A stretch of DNA of 64,000 nt from LMUY01 sp965199005 (GTDB lineage Bacteria > Pseudomonadota > Alphaproteobacteria > Acetobacterales > Acetobacteraceae): assembly GCA_965199005.1 (NCBI GenBank), contig CBDAQK010000006.1, forward strand, positions 2,046,001-2,110,000, given 5' to 3'. This document shows, piece by piece, positions 8,949 to 17,784 of the stretch. Position 1 is the first letter of the stretch, and each line of letters opens with the position of its first letter. The position numbers were made by a program, and so were the translations under genes. The notes below the pieces were generated by a model. That model made no database searches. It had not been told where the DNA came from and worked only from the letters and a program-made list of their open reading frames with translations.

Positions 8949-9952
8949 GCCGCCCGCGTCCGCGGGTCCAGCCAGCCATAGGCCAGGTCGATCGCCAAAT
9001 TCGACAGCATGAAGGTGACGCCGATCGCCAGCGTCACGCCCATCACCGGTTTGAAGTCCGACGCGAGCGCCGAGGACACCGCATACAGGCCGATGCCGGG
9101 CCAGTCGAACACCGTCTCCACCAGAAAGGAGCTGCCCAGCGTCCAGCCGAGCCGCAGCCCGACCATCGCCAGCGTTGGCAACATCGCGTTTTTCAGCGCC
9201 AGCCAGCCAATCACCCGCCAGGGCGACACGCCATGCGCCCGGGCCGCCGTGACGTAGTCGGCGCCCAGCACCTCGATCATCTCGGCACGGTTCACCCGTA
9301 CGATGGCGGCGATGGAGGGCAAGGCCAACACGAAGGCGGGTAGCACGGCATACGACGCCGCCTCGCAAAAAGCCGGCCAGTCCCGGGCAAACAGCGCGTC
9401 CAGCATGATCATGCCGGAGACCGGCGGCGGCGGCGCGGTGGCGACGGAAAGTTGGCCGCTGGTGGGCAGCCAGCCCAGATGCACGGCAAACACCAATTGC
9501 AGCAGCAGCGCCGCCCAGAAGGCCGGCAACGCCACGCCCGACACCGCCAACACCCGCACGGCATGGTCGAACGGCCGGTTGCGCCGCACCGCCGCCAGCA
9601 CCCCCAGCGGCACGCCCAGCACCACGGACAGCGCCATGGAGAGCAGCACCAGTTCCATCGTCGCGGGGAAATACCGGCGCAAATCGTCGCTAACGTCATC
9701 CCCGGTCTGGATCGAGCGGCCGAGATTGCCGTGCAGGATGTCGGTGACGTAGCGCACGAACTGCACCGGCAGAGGCTGATCCAGCCCGTATTCGTGACGG
9801 ATCGTCTCCACCATGTCGCGCGTCGCATCGGGGCCGGCCGCCAGCGCCGCCGGGTCGGACGGCACCACATTGGCCACGACGAAGGTGATCACCACCAGGC
9901 CGCCCAGCATGAGCGCCAGCAAGGCCAGCCGGGCGGCGAGGTAGCGCAGCAT
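8945..9952 (-). CDS. Oligopeptide/dipeptide ABC transporter permease (DppB-like)
   Basis: A 335-residue inner-membrane protein with the DppB layout. An N-terminal helix (residues about 8-29) is followed by the periplasmic stretch with EYGLDQPLPVQFVRYV and GNLGRSIQTG, then five hydrophobic helices. The cytoplasmic EAA coupling loop is in YVTAARAHGVSPWRVI, and ETVFDWPGIG is near the end. It forms the translocation pore with the DppC-like subunit. Its stop codon overlaps the next ATG as ATGA. It follows the binding-protein gene after an 84-bp gap that holds a strong hairpin. Confidence 0.93.
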   Translation of the reverse strand: MLRYLAARLALLALMLGGLVVITFVVANVVPSDPAALAAGPDATRDMVETIRHEYGLDQPLPVQFVRYVTDILHGNLGRSIQTGDDVSDDLRRYFPATMELVLLSMALSVVLGVPLGVLAAVRRNRPFDHAVRVLAVSGVALPAFWAALLLQLVFAVHLGWLPTSGQLSVATAPPPPVSGMIMLDALFARDWPAFCEAASYAVLPAFVLALPSIAAIVRVNRAEMIEVLGADYVTAARAHGVSPWRVIGWLALKNAMLPTLAMVGLRLGWTLGSSFLVETVFDWPGIGLYAVSSALASDFKPVMGVTLAIGVTFMLSNLAIDLAYGWLDPRTRAA

Positions 9953-10010
9953 CGGTTAGGCGGTCACAGGAGGGTGAGGCGCCCTTGGCACGCCGCCGCC
10001 CCGACGCACG

Positions 10011-10038
10011 AGGGTGGGGTGCAAGAGCACCCCACCCT
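10011..10038. repeat. Perfect 12-bp palindrome between binding-protein and permease genes
   Basis: AGGGTGGGGTGC, a 4-base loop AAGA, then GCACCCCACCCT form a perfect stem with high GC and no following T-run. On the minus transcript it sits immediately after the binding-protein coding region, where such hairpins often protect the upstream message and lower expression of the permease genes. Read from the minus strand it begins GTAGGGTGGG, similar to the outer arms of the other palindromic elements in this window. Confidence 0.7.
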
Positions 10039-11629
10039 ACGCCTTGGCGGCATACAGCGTGTAAAAGTCGGCCTCCCCCGTCAACCGAACGGGGCAATAT
10101 TCAAAGCCCTTCACATAGGTGCGCATGGCCCATTTGCGGTCCTCCTGCATCCCGAAGATGCAGGGTTGCAGGTCCACGATGCGCTGCTGGATCGCGGCAT
10201 ACTGCACCATGCGCTTGGCCTGGTCGGTCTCGGACCGCGCCGCGGCCACCATGCCGTCCAATTGCTTGTCGTTGAGCTGGTGCATCGCCCAGAATTGTCC
10301 GGCCGCGGTCGAGGCATACTGCGCCGCCAGCACGTCCGCATCCGGGCTGACCGGTGTCACATACACCGCCACGAAATCGGACGCCGTCTCAGGCTTGGCC
10401 CCTCGGGCGATCAGCGTCGGCCAGGGCTGCGCCACCACGTTCACCTTGATGTTCAGCGCCTGCAATGATTCCAGCAGCGCCAGGCCAATGCGGCGCTCCA
10501 CCTCCAGCCCGGCGACGTAGGTGTAATCCACCTCGACCCCACCCTGCGGCCATTTGGTCTTCGCCAGATACTCCTTCGCTTTATCCAAATTCTTCCGCGG
10601 CAAATCGGCGATCGCCACATGGCCAGTCATGGCGTTCGGGAACGGGCTATCCAGCAGCTTCGCCGCCCCGTTCTCGATCTGCAGCAGGGCGTCGTAATCG
10701 AACGCATACGCCACCGCCTTGCGGAAGTTGAGGTCTGCCGTCGGACCCTTCTGCGTGTTCATCTGGATGGTGAACGGCGTCATCCCGGTATCATCGGTGA
10801 CCACGATGCCTGGCATCTTCGCCAGTTGGTCGTAATCATCCGGCGTCATCTCGGTGACCATGTCGATCTCGCCGCGCTGCAGCGCCGCCTTACGCGGGGC
10901 CGGCTCGCGGATCACGCGATAGATCACGCCGGCGGGCTTGTCGGCCGCGGGCATCGGCCAGCCCTTCCAGTAATCCGCCACCGCATCCAGCGCCATCACG
11001 GCCTGGCCGTCCCAGCGCCTGATCTTGAACGGTCCTGACCCGGCATCGCCATCGGTGAGGAATTTCTGGCCGTAATCATCGCCGACCTGCGCCGCGATCA
11101 CCTGCTTCGGGTTCACGATGTACCAAAGGGGGATGAACGACAGGAACGCCCCATAGGGCTGCGTCAGCGTCAGCTTGACCGTGCGCGGGTCGACCGCCGC
11201 AATGCCGGAGGGCTCGAGACAGCCCTTCAGCATCCAAGCCACGCCCTTGTTCAGCTTCAACGCCCGCTCGAACGAGTAGCGTACCGCCTCGGCATCCACC
11301 GGATCGCCATTATGGAACTTGGCGTTGGCAACCAGATGGAAGGTCCAGGTGAGCCCGTCGGGGCTGGTCTCCCAACTCTCGGCCAGCCAGGGAATGATCT
11401 TCGCCGGGTTCCCGACGTATTTGGCGAGTCCGTCGTAAATCGCCTGCTGCATCATGCGGGTCGACCAGTCATAGCGGACGTGCGGGTCGAGCTGCGGCAC
11501 GGGCTGGCCGCCGGAGAAGACCAGCATCTGGCCGTCGGCGGTCTTTTCCAGGGCGCTCGCCGGGATGCCCGGCAGAGCCGCCCCCGCTAAGCCGGCGCCC
11601 GTGACCGCTAGAAAATCGCGACGCTTCAT
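10037..11629 (-). CDS. ABC transporter substrate-binding protein, peptide/nickel family 5
   Basis: A 530-residue periplasmic binding protein. The ATG at 11629 gives a twin-arginine signal (KRRDFLAVTGAGLAGAALP), preceded by GGGAG, so export through Tat is likely. The mature part shows family 5 landmarks: LDPHVRYDWSTRMMQQAIYDGL, LAESWETSPDGLTWTFHL, KFHNGDPVDAEAVRYSFERA and, toward the end, DPVDAEAV-type lobe packing. It delivers a peptide-like ligand to the DppBC-type permease. It heads the importer-hydantoinase operon. Upstream in-frame residues to 11665 exist but lack signal-peptide character. Confidence 0.92.
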   Translation of the reverse strand: MKRRDFLAVTGAGLAGAALPGIPASALEKTADGQMLVFSGGQPVPQLDPHVRYDWSTRMMQQAIYDGLAKYVGNPAKIIPWLAESWETSPDGLTWTFHLVANAKFHNGDPVDAEAVRYSFERALKLNKGVAWMLKGCLEPSGIAAVDPRTVKLTLTQPYGAFLSFIPLWYIVNPKQVIAAQVGDDYGQKFLTDGDAGSGPFKIRRWDGQAVMALDAVADYWKGWPMPAADKPAGVIYRVIREPAPRKAALQRGEIDMVTEMTPDDYDQLAKMPGIVVTDDTGMTPFTIQMNTQKGPTADLNFRKAVAYAFDYDALLQIENGAAKLLDSPFPNAMTGHVAIADLPRKNLDKAKEYLAKTKWPQGGVEVDYTYVAGLEVERRIGLALLESLQALNIKVNVVAQPWPTLIARGAKPETASDFVAVYVTPVSPDADVLAAQYASTAAGQFWAMHQLNDKQLDGMVAAARSETDQAKRMVQYAAIQQRIVDLQPCIFGMQEDRKWAMRTYVKGFEYCPVRLTGEADFYTLYAAKA

Positions 11630-11713
11630 GCTGCTGCTCCCACCCGGCGCGGCCACCCCGACCATCGCTGCATCGCAACGTAGCCGCAGTCGCGCGGCTC
11701 GCCAAAGGGGATG

Positions 11714-12784
11714 TTACGCCGCGCGGGCGCGCTCCGCCGGCCAAATCGCCTGGAAAGCCGACAAAGCCGCCTCGATGTCGCTGTCGGACACGTCGGCATG
11801 GGTCAACAGCCGGATTTGGGTGGCGCTATACGGGCGGCAAACCACCCCATGCTCCCCCAGCCGCTTGCACCACTCGGCCGTGGACAGTTGGGAGGCGGCC
11901 AGATCGACGTAGACGATGTTCGTCTCGATGCCAGCCGGGTCGCACACGGTCTGGTGTAGCGCCGCCAACCCCTCGGCAAGCCGCTTCGCCCGCCGGTGAT
12001 CGTCCGCCAACCGGTCCACCATCGTCTCCAACGCCACGATGCCGGCGGCTGCGAGCACGCCAGATTGGCGCATCGTCCCGCCAAGCAGTTTGCGAGCCTG
12101 CCGGGCCCGGCGCATGACGGCCTCCGGTCCGCACAGCAGGGATCCTACCGGCGCGCCCAAACCCTTCGAGAGGCAAAATGTCACCGTGTCCGCATGCCGG
12201 GCGATCTCGCTCACCTTCACGCCGAGGGCCACTGCGGCGTTGAACACCCGCGCCCCATCAACATGCAGGGCCATGCCATGCTTCGCGGTCAGCGCCCGCA
12301 CGGCCGCCATGTAGTCCAACGCCAGCACGGTGCCGCCCGCGGCATTATGCGTCGTCTCCAGGCACATCAGGGCCGGACGCAAGCGCGTGCTGTAGAAGCT
12401 GCCCTCGACTTCAGCCCGCAGCCGTTCAAACGGAATGGCACCGCGCTGGCCGGGCACGACCCGGTAAGGCACCCCGGCAAGCGACGCCATGCCGCCCTGC
12501 TCCGTGCGATAGATATGGGCGGTGGATTCGACGATCACCTCGTCGCCCCGGCCCGTCTGGGCAAAGACGGCGCAGAGATTGCCCATCGTACCCGTCGGGA
12601 CCAGCATCGCGGCCTCTTTGCCGAGCAGCCCGGCCGCCTTCGCCTCCAACGCGTTGACGGTGGGGTCATCGCCATATCCGTCATCCCCCACTTCGGCGGC
12701 AGCCATGGCGGCACGCATCGCCGGGGTGGGCCGGGTGACGGTGTCACTGCGCAGGTCGATCAAGCTCAGTCCCTCCAAACTCAC
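11714..12784 (-). CDS. ltaE: Low-specificity L-threonine aldolase
   Basis: A 356-residue PLP enzyme that cleaves threonine or allo-threonine to glycine and acetaldehyde. Visible markers are IDLRSDTVTRPTPAMRAAM at the N-terminus, GDDGYGDDPTVNALE, the HxDGAR motif in LHVDGARVFNAA, and the PLP lysine in CLSKGLGAPVGS (about residue 206). The length is normal for the family. Its ATG overlaps the stop of the SbmA-like ABC gene by 4 bp. An 84-bp gap separates it from the peptide-importer operon. Confidence 0.93.
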   Translation of the reverse strand: MSLEGLSLIDLRSDTVTRPTPAMRAAMAAAEVGDDGYGDDPTVNALEAKAAGLLGKEAAMLVPTGTMGNLCAVFAQTGRGDEVIVESTAHIYRTEQGGMASLAGVPYRVVPGQRGAIPFERLRAEVEGSFYSTRLRPALMCLETTHNAAGGTVLALDYMAAVRALTAKHGMALHVDGARVFNAAVALGVKVSEIARHADTVTFCLSKGLGAPVGSLLCGPEAVMRRARQARKLLGGTMRQSGVLAAAGIVALETMVDRLADDHRRAKRLAEGLAALHQTVCDPAGIETNIVYVDLAASQLSTAEWCKRLGEHGVVCRPYSATQIRLLTHADVSDSDIEAALSAFQAIWPAERARAA

Positions 12785-14559
12785 TCGGCCGGCGCGGGGC
12801 CAGTCGCAAGGATGCTTCCGTTGATGCCAGGTTGCAGCACCAGATGGTGTTGATGCTGCGCCGTCACCTCGGGACGGTGCGCAATCGACAGCACCGACGT
12901 GCCGGGCAAGCGTTCGCGCAGCAGATGATACAACTCCGCCTCGCCCGCCGGGTCCAGGCTGGCCGTCGCTTCGTCCAGGAACAGCCAGTCCGGCTTGGTC
13001 AACAAGGCACGCGCCAGGGCCAAGCGTTGCTGCTCACCCCCCGAAAGGCGCTGCGCCCAATGCATCTCCACATCCAATTCGGCCACCAGGGCGCCGAGCC
13101 CGGCATCGTTGAGCGCCGCGGCCACGGCCTGCTGCGAATAGGCGTCGATCGCGGCCGGATACGTCACTGCGCGGCGCAGCGAGCCCAGCGGGATATACGG
13201 CTTCTGCGGCAGGAACATGGTCCGCCCCGGCGGCACTTCCACCACACCGCTGCCGAAGGGCCAGATGCCCGCCAACGCGCGGAACAAGGTGGACTTCCCC
13301 AAGCCGGACCGGCCGCCAAGCGACGTCGTGCTATGGGGCGCCAAGGTGAGGTTGACGTGGTCCAACAGGACCGCGTGGTTCGGTAGCTCGACGTGCAGGT
13401 CGCGCACCACGAAGTCCGGGCTGCTTGCCTTCGTCAACACGATCCCCTCCTTCTCCGCTTGCATGGCATCCAGGCTGCGGCCGAACGTCGCCAAACGTTC
13501 GACGTTCGCGGCCCAATCGGCGAGGGTTGGGTACTGGTCGACAATCCAGGATGCCGCCCCTTGGACTTCACCGAAGGCGCCGGCAACGCGGGAGAGATTG
13601 CCGAACGTGATCCGCTTGGAAAAATACAGCGGCGCGGCTGCAATGAACGGAATGATCCCAGCAATCTGGCCATAGGAGTAGGTGAAAGCATTGATGAGCC
13701 AATTACGCCGCATGATGCTACGGAAATTGGCCACGATGGCGGTGAACCGGCGGGTGAGGATGTGGCCCTCATCGGCCTCGCCCTGATAGAGCGCCACTCC
13801 CTCGGCGTTTTCACGCAAACGGACGAGCGCAAAGCGGTAATCCGCTTCCAGCCGCTGTCTGATGAAGTTGAGTGAGACGAGCGGGCGCCCGATCAGTTGG
13901 GCCAGCAGCGTCCCGATCACCGAATATCCCAACGCGACCCACACCAGATAAGCGGGAATATGGAACCCGAACACCGTCGCGGGAAACGACAGGATATACA
14001 AAACCTGGAGGAAGGAGACGAGCGAGACGATATTCGCGATGAATCCAGTGCTCAGAATCAAAAGGCTTTCAACGAAATTCCCAACGTCCTCCGAGATACG
14101 CTGGTCGGGGTTGTCGTTACCCAGCGTCTCCGGCTGCAATTGCATCCGATAATACGCGCGGTCGGTCAGCCATTTGTGCTGATAGTAAGCCGTCAGCCAC
14201 CGGCGCATGCGGATTTGTAGAAATTGCCGCAGGTAGCGGCCGTTGACCAGGATCAACAGCGCCAATGCCACCAACGGCACGAAACCGGGGATGATGCCAA
14301 ACGGTCCGTCCTCCCCCGGCTCATAGGTCAACAGCAGATGGAAGAACGCGACAGGGTCGTATTGCTGGAGCGAATTAACCCAGGCGCCCTGGTTGAGGTT
14401 GATGAGCACGCTGATCCGGACAAGGGCAAAATCGGCCGCCAGGACGAGGATCAAGAGGCCCCAGGCCGACCATTTTTCCTCCGACCGGAAATAGGGGGCG
14501 GATAAATAGCCGACATTGCGAAGAAAACGGCCAAGGCGGCGCATCAGGGCGCACCGCAC
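12781..14559 (-). CDS. ABC transporter with fused permease and ATPase, SbmA/BacA-like (ABC_membrane_2)
   Basis: A 592-residue half-transporter. The N-terminal part has about six membrane segments and the family hallmarks WLTAYYQHKWLTDRAYYRMQ (residues about 120-140) and DNPDQRISEDV. The C-terminal ATPase has Walker A GRSGLGKST, signature LSGGEQQRLALARAL and Walker B WLFLDEATASLD. Relatives (YddA, BacA-related, peroxisomal ABCD proteins) move acyl-CoA, vitamin B12 or peptides. The start could also be the ATG at 14544. It is coupled to threonine aldolase by a 4-bp overlap. The substrate is unknown. Confidence 0.88.
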   Translation of the reverse strand: MRCALMRRLGRFLRNVGYLSAPYFRSEEKWSAWGLLILVLAADFALVRISVLINLNQGAWVNSLQQYDPVAFFHLLLTYEPGEDGPFGIIPGFVPLVALALLILVNGRYLRQFLQIRMRRWLTAYYQHKWLTDRAYYRMQLQPETLGNDNPDQRISEDVGNFVESLLILSTGFIANIVSLVSFLQVLYILSFPATVFGFHIPAYLVWVALGYSVIGTLLAQLIGRPLVSLNFIRQRLEADYRFALVRLRENAEGVALYQGEADEGHILTRRFTAIVANFRSIMRRNWLINAFTYSYGQIAGIIPFIAAAPLYFSKRITFGNLSRVAGAFGEVQGAASWIVDQYPTLADWAANVERLATFGRSLDAMQAEKEGIVLTKASSPDFVVRDLHVELPNHAVLLDHVNLTLAPHSTTSLGGRSGLGKSTLFRALAGIWPFGSGVVEVPPGRTMFLPQKPYIPLGSLRRAVTYPAAIDAYSQQAVAAALNDAGLGALVAELDVEMHWAQRLSGGEQQRLALARALLTKPDWLFLDEATASLDPAGEAELYHLLRERLPGTSVLSIAHRPEVTAQHQHHLVLQPGINGSILATGPAPAE

Positions 14560-14760
14560 GCAGGGTTGGCCGCCATGCGCAGTACCGCGAAACGCTGATC
14601 AATCATGGAAGGACGCTGGCGCAGCACGCCGCCGGGTGCAAGGCGGCTGGAGGCAAATGGCGCGGATGTAACGGGCCGCCGACCCGGAACAACACGCGGC
14701 ATGGAAGAGACTCCTTAACTATTGTCCCGTAATACGAGGCAGGTCCCACAGAGCGAAGTA

Positions 14761-15777
14761 ATGTCCCAGGCATCCACACCGCCCCCCATGCCAGTGCGTT
14801 GCGAACTGCAAAACAGAGCGTTCGCCACGTTCGGCGAAATTCGCTTCCGCCGCTCCGAGACTGATGGAAAACCGATGATGGCCGTCATCCTCGGTGACCG
14901 CGAGGCGCAGTTGCCGCTCGCGGCGCTGCGCCGGGAATATGGCATTGCCGACGGTTCGCCGGATGGGCGGATGTTCGACCTGATCACCGCGGCGCTGGAT
15001 TACGTCCCGTCTGTGGCACCCGGGGACAAACTGCCGAGCGAGGTGCTGACGGGCGAGGCAAGCTGGCGGCCCAGCCCGAACCATATCCGGCTGGCAACCA
15101 CCCGGATTCGCCTGAACCTGGTGGCCTGGTTGTCGCCGGCCAGCCCTTGGGCGGAGGCAGAGCGCGACGAGATCACCTTGTTGCGTCTGGCAGACGATCA
15201 GGGGTTGCGGGACGAGGCAGTTGCGGTGGCGCTCCCCGCTGCACAGAAGCTCAATCTCAGCGATGCGGCGATCGTGTTGAAACTGCTCGAGGAGATGGCG
15301 TTTGAGCTCGCGTATATCGAGGCCTTGCGGCAGAGATTGCTTGCGCGGGTCGAAGGGCTTTGCCGTCGCATGGCGGAAATCATGACATCGCGCCGGATCC
15401 AGCCGAGCAAGTCTGATACCCTGGCGCAGGTGCATCGGCTTGCCATGCTCGCCTACAAGCAATTGCACGACCGCTTTGAGGATGTGGACGCGCAGACCGG
15501 CGAATTCAGCAGCATGATGCGCAATGTGGATAACCAGCGGAATTTCATCCGCAGCAACCGCGATTTCCTGTATCGCGCGCAGCGAAGCTGGGACACGCTG
15601 CTGAACCAGTGGGAGCAGGCGGGTGACACCGCGGCCGAGCTCGCGGGATTACTGGCAAAGACATACCAGTTTTTGGCCCCCCGCTTCATGCCCACCAAAC
15701 AGTGGCAGACGCCGAAGCTGGAGCGCGCCGCGGAACGCCCTGGGTCAAATTTCGGCCGCGCGCAGATGGCCTGGTAA
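14761..15777 (+). CDS. Hypothetical protein, about 338 residues, helical C-terminal half
   Basis: I do not recognise a family. The first 100 residues look mixed alpha/beta, with EIRFRRSETDGKPMMAVILG. Residues from about 180 are long amphipathic helices, including a likely coiled coil around ELAYIEALRQRLLARVEGL and later RNVDNQRNFIRSNRDFLYRA. There is no signal peptide or membrane segment, so it is probably cytoplasmic. The ATG at 14761 is preferred; an in-frame TTG at 14722 would add 13 residues. It is divergent from the ABC gene across a 200-bp gap. The protein has normal GC-rich coding and is probably a conserved lineage protein. Confidence 0.65.
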   Translation: MSQASTPPPMPVRCELQNRAFATFGEIRFRRSETDGKPMMAVILGDREAQLPLAALRREYGIADGSPDGRMFDLITAALDYVPSVAPGDKLPSEVLTGEASWRPSPNHIRLATTRIRLNLVAWLSPASPWAEAERDEITLLRLADDQGLRDEAVAVALPAAQKLNLSDAAIVLKLLEEMAFELAYIEALRQRLLARVEGLCRRMAEIMTSRRIQPSKSDTLAQVHRLAMLAYKQLHDRFEDVDAQTGEFSSMMRNVDNQRNFIRSNRDFLYRAQRSWDTLLNQWEQAGDTAAELAGLLAKTYQFLAPRFMPTKQWQTPKLERAAERPGSNFGRAQMAW

Positions 15778-15824
15778 TGCCGCCAATTCCTTCCCTGGAT
15801 AGTGACGCTCGTATTCGGCGCCAC

Positions 15825-15945
15825 CCAGTTCGCCAGTCGTAGGATGGATAAGCGCAAGCGCCATCCGCCAGCTTCGGTGCGGTAGGATAGACGGCGGAAG
15901 GCGCTGCTGCGCTTTGCCGCCCTATGCCGCTGTCGGGCGAACTGG
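15825..15945. repeat. Nested palindromic intergenic repeat (REP-like), copy 1
   Basis: The outer arms CCAGTTCGCC (15825-15834) and GGCGAACTGG (15936-15945) are perfect inverted repeats. Inside, GTAGGATGGATAAGCGCAAG followed by CGCCATCCGCC (from 15839) pairs imperfectly with the segment from 15893 that begins GGCGGAAGGCGCTGC. The inner arm is nearly the same as the arm of the element at 48368, so the two belong to one repeat family. It fills the gap between convergent genes and could act as a bidirectional transcript end. No target duplication or transposase was seen. Confidence 0.65.
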
Positions 15946-15948
15946 CGT

Positions 15949-16776
15949 CTAGGCCGCTTCGTCCCAAGCGGGTGCGAACCCCGGGTTGACCATCCGCTGG
16001 GTCTTCGGCAGCGCCGCGATGGCAGCGCGGTCGGCATCGTCCAGTTCGATCTTCATGGCTTCCAAGTTCGCCACCTGGCTCTCCCGCCGCTGCGCCTTCG
16101 GAATCGCCGCCACGCCGGGCTGGTCCAGCAGCCATTTCAGCGCGATCTGTGCCGCACTGGCGTTGTGCTTGCGGGCGATCACGCCCAATTCCTCGTGGCC
16201 GGCCAGCTTGCCCTGTGCGATCGGGCAATAGGCGGTCAGGGCCATGTTGTGGCGGCCCAGGTAATCCAGCACCGGGCCCTGGTTGAGCAGGACGTGATAT
16301 TCCACCTGGTTGGCCGCCAGCGGCACCCGGATTTCTTCCACCGCCTTGCGCAGCAGCGCGACCGGGAAGTTGCAAACCCCGATCGCGTGGGCCAGCCCCT
16401 CCTCCTTCAGCTTGGCCAAGGTGGCCAGCGCGGCGGGTAAATCCATATCCGGCGACGGCCAATGGATCATATAGAGGTCGACATAATCGGTCCGCAGCTT
16501 CTTCAGGCTCGCATCCATCGCCCGCCGCATGGCATCCGGCTTCAGATTCTCCCACCAAACCTTCGTGGTCACGTGGATGTCGCCCCGCGGCAGCCGTGCG
16601 CCGTTCAGCGCCGCGCCAACCGCCTCCTCGTTGCCATACATCTCCGCCGTGTCGATATGACGGTAGCCGAGCGAAAGTGCCCGCTCCACCGCCTCGCGGC
16701 ACTCATCCCCCTTCATGCGCCACGTACCCAGCCCGAGCTTCGGCATGCGCAGGCCGCCGTTGGTGATCATGTCCAT
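15949..16776 (-). CDS. Aldo/keto reductase (2,5-diketo-D-gluconate reductase-like)
   Basis: A 275-residue TIM-barrel NADPH oxidoreductase. The catalytic tetrad is visible: Asp42 and Tyr47 in HIDTAEMYGNE, Lys72 in VTTKVWW and His105 in YMIHWPSPD. The C-terminal IPKAQRRESQVANLEA binds the cofactor phosphate. The sequence is closest in style to DkgA/DkgB enzymes that reduce aldehydes and methylglyoxal. Its start is 8 bp downstream of the WD40 gene stop, so it is probably the last gene of the glycosyltransferase-ligase-CobW-WD40 run. Confidence 0.9.
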   Translation of the reverse strand: MDMITNGGLRMPKLGLGTWRMKGDECREAVERALSLGYRHIDTAEMYGNEEAVGAALNGARLPRGDIHVTTKVWWENLKPDAMRRAMDASLKKLRTDYVDLYMIHWPSPDMDLPAALATLAKLKEEGLAHAIGVCNFPVALLRKAVEEIRVPLAANQVEYHVLLNQGPVLDYLGRHNMALTAYCPIAQGKLAGHEELGVIARKHNASAAQIALKWLLDQPGVAAIPKAQRRESQVANLEAMKIELDDADRAAIAALPKTQRMVNPGFAPAWDEAA

Positions 16777-16784
16777 GGGAACTC

Positions 16785-17777
16785 CTATCGTTTACTCAAA
16801 TCCACCAAGGCGGCAAACCCGCGTTCCGTTCCCAGCGCCAGCCGCGCGCCGTCGCTGCTCCACGCCAGCGCGGTGATACTGCCCCGGCCGGGGGCCGCGA
16901 CGGGCAGTATCCGCTCCGATGCAAGGTCGGCCAGCACGACCAAACCGTCGCCGAAGCCGGCCGCCACCACCTCGTGCTGCGGATGGGCTGCGACGCGGGT
17001 GCAGATCACGTTGTCGCCACCCGCCATTTCAGACGGCGCCTTTCCCATCGGGCCGCCACCGAAGAATGGCCATAAGACGATGGTATCGGCCCCGGCGGTC
17101 GCCAGCCATTTGCCGCTGCGGGTGAAGGCCAGGGATTCGGTTTTGGACGGATAGCCCGACATCCGCATGTGCTGCCCGTCCGCCAGGCGCCAGCCATGCA
17201 GCGAATTCTCCTGCATGGAGGTCACCACCGCCTCGCTGGCGGGATGGATGGCGATCCCGGTATGACTGCCCTTCCACTCCAACCGCCGCGGCGAGTCGAC
17301 CTTGGCGCCGACAAACCACAGGGTGGCGCCGTTGTAGTGCGACGCCGCGATCCGCTTGCCCTTCACGTCGAAGGCCAGGCCCGTCACGCTGGACGGATGG
17401 TCGAGCTGCTTGAGCTTCGTCGTGCCGTCGTAGACATGGGCGGTCTTGCCGACGGCGCAGGCGACCAGCTTGCCGTGGGCGGCCACCTGCTCCACCCACT
17501 TCAACCCGAACTCGGCCACCGTCTCGGTCACGCCGTCCGTCGTGGTGCGGCGGAACGCACCATCGTCGCCGCCGGTGACGAAGGCATCCGAGCTTGCGGC
17601 GAGTGCAAGAATCGCCCCGTCATGCGCCGGATACTCCCGCCAATCCGCCAGGATCAGCCGCCCGTCGCCGAGCGCAAAGGCGGGGGTGTCACCCATAAAC
17701 GCCGCTGCGACGACGTAGGCGTCCAGACTGCGGTGGTCACCCCTGCTATCGAGGACGAAATCGGCAGTCGTGCTCAT
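16785..17777 (-). CDS. WD40 repeat domain protein
   Basis: A 330-residue beta-propeller. Repeats are visible as spaced segments such as AILALAASSDAFVTGGDDGA, SVTGLAFDVKGKRIAASHYN, SLAFTRSGKWLATAGADT and SITALAWSSDGARLALGTE. It has no signal peptide and no enzymatic motif, so it is probably a cytoplasmic scaffold. It starts 7 bp after the CobW gene stop. A propeller gene beside a COG0523 GTPase recurs in alphaproteobacteria as I recall, which suggests a physical partnership in metal delivery; the exact role is unknown. Confidence 0.8.
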   Translation of the reverse strand: MSTTADFVLDSRGDHRSLDAYVVAAAFMGDTPAFALGDGRLILADWREYPAHDGAILALAASSDAFVTGGDDGAFRRTTTDGVTETVAEFGLKWVEQVAAHGKLVACAVGKTAHVYDGTTKLKQLDHPSSVTGLAFDVKGKRIAASHYNGATLWFVGAKVDSPRRLEWKGSHTGIAIHPASEAVVTSMQENSLHGWRLADGQHMRMSGYPSKTESLAFTRSGKWLATAGADTIVLWPFFGGGPMGKAPSEMAGGDNVICTRVAAHPQHEVVAAGFGDGLVVLADLASERILPVAAPGRGSITALAWSSDGARLALGTERGFAALVDLSKR

Positions 17778-17784
17778 GGGGTGG

